Source: Hoplostethus atlanticus (Eukaryota; Chordata; Actinopteri; Trachichthyiformes; Trachichthyidae). From it: 64,000 nucleotides of DNA. Location: contig JAXDDX010000010.1 in assembly GCA_034670405.1 (NCBI GenBank), positions 6,607,501-6,671,500 on the forward strand. The letters run 5' to 3'. The notes below the pieces were generated by a model that saw only the letters and a list, made by a program, of their open reading frames with translations, was not told the origin of the DNA and searched no databases. Made by a program: the position numbers and the translations under genes. Of this stretch, positions 57,828 to 64,000 are shown piece by piece. The number at the start of each line of letters is the position of its first letter. Positions within the stretch are counted from its first letter, which is position 1.

Positions 57828-57951
57828 GTGGCAGACTGGGGGGAGGGTGTGGGTGAGGTGTAGGCTGGATGCAGGAGAGAGTTGAGTCAGTGGACTGACT
57901 CTCCCTGTATCCAGCCTACGCCTCACCCACACCCTCCCCCCCGTCTGCCAC
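57828..57951. repeat. 124-nt near-perfect palindrome (hairpin)
   Basis: GTGGCAGACTGGGGGGAGGG ... pairs with ... CCCTCCCCCCCGTCTGCCAC. The two arms remain complementary almost to the centre (GAGTCAGT/ACTGACTC). The predicted stem is nearly 60 bp with a 2-nt loop and few mismatches. It is GC-rich in an AT-rich setting. Confidence 0.88.
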
Positions 57952-57954
57952 AGT

Positions 57955-58075
57955 AAGCTTTTAGCTGTTTTATCCACAGTGACTTACTATGAGTGTAATA
58001 GCAGAATAAGCTTCAATTCCTAGCTCATCAACATTACAAGCAACCAGAAACAAAGAGTGGAAAGGTCAGGGGATT
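57955..58075 (-). repeat. Dispersed repeat family 1, copy J
   Basis: AGCTGTTTTATCCACAGTGA, AATAAGCTTCAATTCCTAGC and ATCAACATTACAAGCAACCA. It begins within a few bases of the end of the 124-nt palindrome. Confidence 0.7.
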
Positions 58076-58404
58076 GGTGCCTTTACAGTCTTCCAGTGAC
58101 AATAAAATTATCAAATAAAGTGAGGACCTACTTTCCTTCAATGTGCTACTTTTTAGTGAAACCACAGCGGAGGACACAGCCTCCCCTCACCCAACAGAAT
58201 CAATCATTAATTTGGAAGAATTGGGCCACAGACCACTGACCCAGACTGGAGCAGTGAGCAGAGATGAGAAAGAGAAGGAGGTGGAAGAGGAGGAGGAGGA
58301 AGAAGGAGAAAAGAAAATAAGAGGAATAAGTCAAAGAAGCATAAACAATGTCAGTTGTCTGATTAGCTGTACCCTGATTGGCTGGTGAAAGGTCAGTTGG
58401 TTCG

Positions 58405-58492
58405 ATCAAGGTGCCAGGCTTCAGGGTGCTAGGCCTCAAGGGGCCTTGACTTCAGGGTGCCAGACCTCAGGGTGCCAGGCCTCAAGGTGTTT
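58405..58492 (+). repeat. ~19-bp minisatellite, GGGTGCCAGGCCTCA
   Basis: Four to five imperfect copies of a unit close to TCAGGGTGCCAGGCCTCAAG. Confidence 0.8.
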
Positions 58493-60503
58493 ACTCTTCA
58501 CAGATAGCACAGACACAATATCGGCAGTATGTCAAGTCAAGTTTGAGTATACAGTACATACGGGGTTCAGTACATTACGTACTGAATACTTGAAAACCCA
58601 AATGATTGACTCGAGACGAGTACCATTTACCACACCACTGCCATTTTGAGTCTAGTTTAAGTATTCGTTATATGGGTTATGCATACTAAATACTACTGAT
58701 TCATTGTCATTCTGTGGCTCACTGTAGCCTCTACTTTCTGTAATTTACAGAAGCCATTTGTCTCAGTGTATCGGCTTAGAGAGCTTGGCTTGAGTGGACA
58801 GGGTGAAAGCTGACTAACCGGACATTGGAAGAGCTGCTGTCGGACTCGTTCAATGAGCTTTGATATGTAACTCAAAGTAGGTTTGAGAATGCTTCTTTCA
58901 ACATGATTTGTTCATTCTTTTTTGACTGGCACAATCACTCAGAGAATTTCAGTGCATCACACAAGTGGAGCCACAACCGACAACTCTGAACTCATGTTTA
59001 AACCATGCAGATTTTAACATGGCTAGCAAGATAACAGCTTTCTTGAGAAAGAGAGTACACGAGGAGGATGAGCAAACACCAAGCAAATGACACAATGATC
59101 TTTGTTACTATAGCTATGATGGAGCATGGAAAAAAAATTGCATTTTAATAGAAGATGAGAGGTGAAATCATTTGCTTCTTAAAGTTAAGTCTTAAGTTAA
59201 GTTTCCATATCTAACAAACAAAGTAGCTTACTATTAGGTTGTTAAAGAAATTATGAGTTTGTGAAATAAAGAGAGACACCACCTTTGATGAAATATAACA
59301 ACTTGTTTTCTTTTAAAGAGGCAGATGATGGGACAGATGGGCACATATTGTATTCATTCATTACTGTGTCTCTCTGTTTCTCTTTTGCACAACCTGAACT
59401 GAACAAGAGAGAGAAGAGGACAGAGATGAAGAGATGAGGGGAGAGGAGTAAGCAGAGGCAAGAAAATAATTCAGAAGGGGAGGAAGGAGGAGATAAGACA
59501 GACAGCACACGACAGTATATCACTGTAAGTCTGTACAGACTGCTGTTCCCAATGTTTAGTATGGTGCTTAATTTAGACCTATGTATGTTCACATCAAAGT
59601 GCACTAGATTGATGCATTTTGCCATTGAAGTGTTTTCAAGTTTCAGGAGATTAAAGATCATTTTGAATACTATATTATTTGTCCTTATTTTATCGATCAT
59701 AGAGTTAAAGATTTACTGACTACTACAACAGGGGTGAATGTGGACCAGGGGAGGGCACATGTATACACTCGCAGACATTTTGGTTAAGCTGAGTTACCAA
59801 CTTTGCCTGATTTTGAGCCAGGAAAAATCAGGCAAAGCTGGTTGGTTGGATGGTTCATCCTAAAACTAAATAGACACTTTCACTATTTCACCAGCCAACT
59901 AGATGTTCAGAATAGAAAAGGATTCCAAATGATAGTTGGTTACAGTAGTTGGCTAAAGTGGCTGCTACAAGGCAAGGCCTTTTCAAACAGACATGATTCC
60001 AGTCTGCTTTTATTACTGCCATTATGAAGATGGATGATCACTCCAAATCATTCAGTTAGTAATAATTAGCATTGACCCTCCCCCCAAGGAGATCAGTGGA
60101 CTAAAACCATACCAGAGAGACCAGCACACACCGTTCAGATGTTGCTATTACAGAGGGAAGATTTTATACTGGTGATCCCATTACATTAACCATACTGACT
60201 ACTGTGCGGGTGTGGTTGATTCTACGTTGAGTTACAGGCAGTCTCAGGGACCCAGCTGAGCTTTGCTCGGGAAAAGTAAAATCATTTACCTCTTTATTGA
60301 ATGTTCCACTGTACATGATACTACAGATGGTAGGGTGACATATTTCTAAGAAAAATTTATATAAATTATCTAGCCTGGTAAAACTGATTCTTGGCAGGTG
60401 AGCCAAAGACTTAATTTCCGACACAGGAGGTAGGTTTGATTGGAGGTGATCTTCGATGGAGTTGCTCTTTGTGGGGAGGTGATCTTTAGAAGGAGGACCT
60501 TAC
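58493..60503. other. Intronic DNA, no gene seen
   Basis: GA-rich at 59405-59500, otherwise AT-rich. No domain-bearing frame. Confidence 0.4.
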
Positions 60504-60593
60504 CTTGACCGCTCCCTGGAGTCTTTCGAAGCGAACAGTGCCTTCCAGGACCCTGCTGATGAATCTCTGCTTGTCCTGCTGGAGGCCCGAGGT
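60504..60593 (-). CDS. Internal exon of the coiled-coil protein (30 codons)
   Basis: Minus-strand exon with acceptor CTCTCCAG and donor GTAAGG, phase 0 at both ends, exactly 30 codons: TSGLQQDKQRFISRVLEGTV then RFERLQGAVK. It is GC-balanced and helical-looking, in a setting of GA-rich simple sequence. The 142-bp exon at 63167-63308 also ends in phase 0, so the two splice in frame, and the next in-phase exon I found is 11268-11416. The short exon size and strict phase favour a real exon over a chance frame. Gene identity not recognised. Confidence 0.7.
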
Positions 60594-62039
60594 CTGGAGA
60601 GGGAGAGAGGGAAGAGGAGGGGTTACTGATCTAAAAGAGGAGCACAGAGGGGGAGGAAGAGGGAATGAACACATGGTTGGATGGAGGGAGGGAGGGATTA
60701 AGGGAGAGAAGGACAGCAGGAAAGAGGAAGGAAAGATCATTCAAATTGAACCTGTTACAAAATGGTAGTGGTTCTGTGTGGCTCAATGGGTAGAGCAAGG
60801 CAAAACCGTGACTCTGTTTATAGAATGTAGTCTCATTCAAGCCTGAGGTATTTGGTTCATATCTTCTCCATCTAAAATCTCACACTGACAATGAGCCAGA
60901 GGCTAAAATCCCCAATAACTCTCCCTCCTCTGAAAAGAGAGGGGAAACCAGCTTGGGGAACTGTGTTAAGCAGATGCTGAAAGGAAGACTGTAATTTCCA
61001 TCCACCGCAGGCATCACAGGTGAAAATGGCAATTTTGTCTGGATTGGTCAATTTTTAGATATATTTTGCTTCTAACTGCTGTAGTTTCACAAAATGTACA
61101 AAGCAATAATCAAAAACAACTACAAATTGACCTATACTTTTTATACCAGCTTTGTCAAGTACACTAAGTACAAAAAAAACCTTTGGACATTTTCTCACAA
61201 TGACTATATGCAAAAAGCTTTTTTCAGCACCACTTAGACCAAATTATCACCATAAAGATTCTTACCACACAGCATGTTGTGAATAATTCATCATAAAAGC
61301 AAAATGTGTACTAGTCCCTCTATAAATGACCAACTTTTTAGTTATTCATCAGAATAAAACAACATAATGACACTAACAGATATGCAAATGAACACAAATC
61401 ATTTCTAATGGTAAATTACAACTTTTGGCCGGTAAGAATTATTTAGGTCCGGAAAATTAAATGCCTCCCTGACCTGTTGGCCAGCAGAAAGAAAAACAAA
61501 ACATTTTTTATGGCTACAATGACTCATGCCGCCTGTGCCTCTGTGAACAATGCATATTACTCCTGTTGGTGTGCTATTTGATTGGTTTGGCCACACGGAT
61601 ACCATAACATTTTCAATAAAAGAGACTCAATAAGCAACCACTCTCCAATTCACACCAGGAAACGTGTTTGACATCTTTTAGCAACAAGCCTCAGCGCCAG
61701 TCTCCAAAAATGGTTGTCACAGATGCAACCTCTACCATGACTGTTTATAACCTCCGCAATGGTGAAAATGTAGGCCTTCACAGAAACAAAAGGGAGTGTA
61801 AAGCATGTAGAACTGGAAACATACGTTTTATAAAATTAAATGTAAACAATAATGAATTGATTTTACTATGCTCTAGTACTAACAGCAGTATTTCAGCTAT
61901 GGCAAAGTCCCTACTTAATATCATTTACCACCAAAACTTTCTCTATTCCTCTCTGCCAGCTGCTAGGCCAGATGAGCCAGTTACATAGTATTTTATTGCT
62001 TCTTTTTTTTTTTATAGATTTATTTATATCTGTCTATTT

Positions 62040-62056
62040 ATCGATCGATCGATCGA

Positions 62057-62110
<54 letters not shown>
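62040..62110. repeat. (ATCG)/(ATCT)n microsatellite
   Basis: Four ATCG units followed by about 14 ATCT units. Confidence 0.95.
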
Positions 62111-62762
62111 GTTATCATACCTGATGATAAGTATGACAACAGTTGTGATTGATTAAACCATCACCCTCTAATTAATATATTATACAGTGTCAGGGATTGC
62201 TTTAGCATCTATAGTTTAAAGAAATACTACATTTCCATATGTATGCCTGCATCATACTCACCTTGTAATGTAAAGAGTTGTTCAATTTATTTGTTTTTTA
62301 TTTTTGCAAATTTATTTATTAAGCAGTTTACAAGACGGTTTATATTATTTTATTGCACAGTATTTTTTTTGCAGTAAAAAAGCTTGAAAAGCTTGAGTTG
62401 AACATGAAAAGCAATAGCCTACATAAAATAAGGTGATTCATTTTAAATCAACTCTCATTGTGTTCTGTCTGCATTTCATTTCAAAATGTGTATTTTACTT
62501 AGTTTTTGTTTTTTAAAGGCTGTGGAAAACTGCAGAAAGGGTGGTTTTTGGATTAGATTTTTGACATGTGACAAGCCGATTTTGTTTTTCCTGTGGAAAG
62601 CTAAGACAAATAATAAACCAGTCTCTCAGTTTGTGTCTCTGCAGTGCAGACGTCATCTTTCTGTGTGATCTCTGCTGTGTCTGTTTCTGTTTGCATTCCA
62701 CCTGCTTGTCTAGTCTGACTGCAATCTGAATTTCAATATGTAACTCACACTGGGACAGAAGA

Positions 62763-62765
<3 letters not shown>

Positions 62766-62803
<38 letters not shown>
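62766..62803. repeat. (GT)n microsatellite, ~18 units
   Basis: Uninterrupted GT run just before the 9-bp minisatellite. Confidence 0.97.
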
Positions 62804-62804
<1 letters not shown>

Positions 62805-62811
62805 GATTGAG

Positions 62812-63166
62812 TCTGTAATAGTGTCAGTAGTGTCTGTGGTGTCTGTAGTGTGGATAGTGTCTGTAGTGTCAGCAGTGTCAGTAGTGCCTGAAGTGTCTGT
62901 AGTGTCTATAGTGTCAGCAGTGTCAGTAGTGTCTGTAGTATCAGCAGTGTCTGTAGTGTCAGCAGTGTCTGTAGTGTGAGTAGTGTCTGTAGTGGCAGTA
63001 GTGTCTGTAGTGCCTGAAGTGTCTGTGGTGTCAGTAGTGTGAGTAATGTGAGTAGTGTCAGTAGTGTCTGTAGTGCCTGAAGTGTCTGTAGTGTCAGCAG
63101 TGTCAGTAGTTCCTAAAGTGTCTGTAGTGTCTGTAGTGTCTGTAATGTCGGCAGTGTCTGTAGTAC
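62812..63166. repeat. 9-bp minisatellite (TCTGTAGTG / TCAGCAGTG), ~39 units
   Basis: Some 355 bp of 9-bp units of the form GTGTC(T/A)G(T/C)A with variants, head to tail. It runs directly up to the splice donor of the 63167-63308 exon, so on the gene's strand the intron begins with this array (GTACTACAGACACTGCCGAC...). Confidence 0.93.
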
Positions 63167-63308
63167 CATGTGTAATAGCTGGTCTCTCTCCTGGGAGGTT
63201 TGCTCAGCCACAGAAATGACGGCCGCCAGGTAATGACGAGTCGTCACCTCCTTCAACACACACTCTTCCTTCTGTCGCTTCAGTACACTCAACCTCATCT
63301 CAGTCTTC
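63167..63308 (-). CDS. Internal exon of the coiled-coil protein (47 codons)
   Basis: Minus-strand exon with acceptor CATCATCCAG. It starts with the last base of a split codon and ends in phase 0 before GTACTA. It encodes KTEMRLSVLKRQKEECVLKE, VTTRHYLAAVISVAEQTSQE and RDQLLHM, an amphipathic, charged helical segment. The donor is weak (GTACTA) and lies at the edge of a 9-bp minisatellite. The upstream part of the gene is outside the window (beyond 64000) or in 63309-64000, where I see only GA-rich intron. It is joined by phase and composition to the exons at 60.5 and 11.3 kb. Gene not recognised. Confidence 0.7.
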
Positions 63309-64000
63309 CTGGATGATGGAGAGAGAGAGAAGGAGGGAGTGGGGGAGAGATAAGGAATGAGGGAGGGATGGGGAGGGAGAGGAGAGAGAAAGGGAGAAAA
63401 TTATAGTGAAAGTGAAATAGAAAAGAGAACAAGAGAAAAGAGCGGAAGGAGGGAGGGGAGAAAAAGAAGGAGGACGAGGGGAGTGAAGTGGGGAGGGAAG
63501 TGAAGGAAAGGGAGGGAGAGGAGAGATAGAAAGGGAGGAGAGAGACAGAAACAGAGTTGATTGGCTGATCTCTGAGACCCCGTCCTCTTGATACGATGGG
63601 GATGAATCAGTTTTTCTTCAATCAAACAGCTTCTGGCAATCTTCACACCTCAGAATGAGAAGCTCCACATTAATCTCAGCTCATCTCTACAGGGAATAGA
63701 GGAAGGTTCTGCAGATCCAGACAGACCTTACAACAGTCCTACAAACATAAAGCACACACTGTACACTCTAATCTGAGCTCCAATGACAGGATTTATCATG
63801 CTGCTGCAAAGCCCCTGCGGACTTCAGCTCATTCAACAAGTTTAACACATAAATCACATCCCTCCCTCTAGCAACAGCACTTTTCTATCATTCATGATCA
63901 TTATGGGGTCACGGGAATATTTGTTCAATCTTTTGTCTTGGAAACATAACCTCGGATCCTTGACCTCTTTACTATTGTTTGCTCTATAGGTGATCTGGCA
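63309..64000. other. Intronic GA-rich DNA and a family 1 fragment
   Basis: 63320-63560 is a long purine-rich tract. 63935-64000 (GGATCCTTGACCTCTTTACT then ATTGTTTGCTC and GGTGATCTGGCA) is a diverged plus-strand copy of repeat family 1 running off the window. Confidence 0.5.

Larger units (their letters stand above)
60594..62809. other. Intron between two coiled-coil exons
   Basis: About 2.6 kb to the next exon. GA-rich near the 3' end. (GATC)/(ATCT)n at 62040-62110 and (GT)n at 62766-62803. A 106-codon frame at 61668-61988 has no domain. Confidence 0.55.

Noticed and set aside
61668-61988. 106-codon plus-strand frame MTSFSNKPQRQ...
   Set aside because: No recognisable domain, lies within an intron on the opposite strand, and has no flanking signals.

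Overview
The window looks like vertebrate, almost certainly teleost fish, genomic DNA. The reasons are a single-exon rnf182-type RING/transmembrane gene, spliced exons with GT-AG introns, many long (CA)n microsatellites, and repeats typical of fish: a Rex3 RTE-type retrotransposon, Tc1, PIF/Harbinger, hAT-type MITEs, an L1-like and an L2-like LINE, and a tRNA-derived SINE. No bacterial or viral gene organisation was seen.

Layout. (1) 1-9420 is a stack of nested transposons. A Tc1-like transposase relic on the minus strand is split by an 8.9 kb DNA transposon (402-9311) that has ~300 bp inverted repeats and a 6-bp target duplication (GTGAAC). That transposon carries two inward-facing, multi-exon genes. 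The left one encodes an apparently intact 355-residue protein ending in a U-box/RING-like zinc domain (3054-6003, +). The right one is a broken IS3-like DDE transposase (6901-8937, -). The element was itself hit by a Rex3 retrotransposon (576-1924), a ~980 bp terminal-repeat element (1987-2964) and a hAT-type MITE (7572-7893). (2) 9420-22188 is mostly intronic or intergenic repeat DNA. It holds a coiled-coil coding exon (11268-11416, -), a SANT-domain scrap and a hAT relic. (3) 22189-25750 is a structurally complete PIF/Harbinger element with a SANT protein and a DDE nuclease. (4) 25751-37260 holds short DNA elements, including a Harbinger-like non-autonomous element, an 8-bp-TSD MITE and a large foldback. 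(5) 37276-38010 is rnf182. (6) 39900-42320 has a Harbinger scrap and two near-identical SINEs. (7) 44025-48453 is a 5'-truncated, frameshifted L1-like LINE with a 14-bp target duplication. (8) 56035-57345 is an L2-like LINE relic, followed by a 124-nt near-perfect palindrome. (9) Two more coding exons (60504-60593 and 63167-63308, -) belong with the 11.3 kb exon.

Host genes. The three minus-strand exons have mutually compatible splice phases and similar coiled-coil composition, so I infer one minus-strand gene spanning at least 52 kb. rnf182 lies on the opposite strand inside its ~49 kb intron. I do not recognise the coiled-coil gene.

The most interesting system is the two-gene transposon at 402-9311. 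An IS3-type integrase-fold transposase is paired with an accessory U-box/RING-like protein, and each gene starts just inside its own long inverted repeat. The accessory gene reads through six exons without a lesion, while the transposase has lost its reading frame and the segment expected to hold the catalytic Glu.
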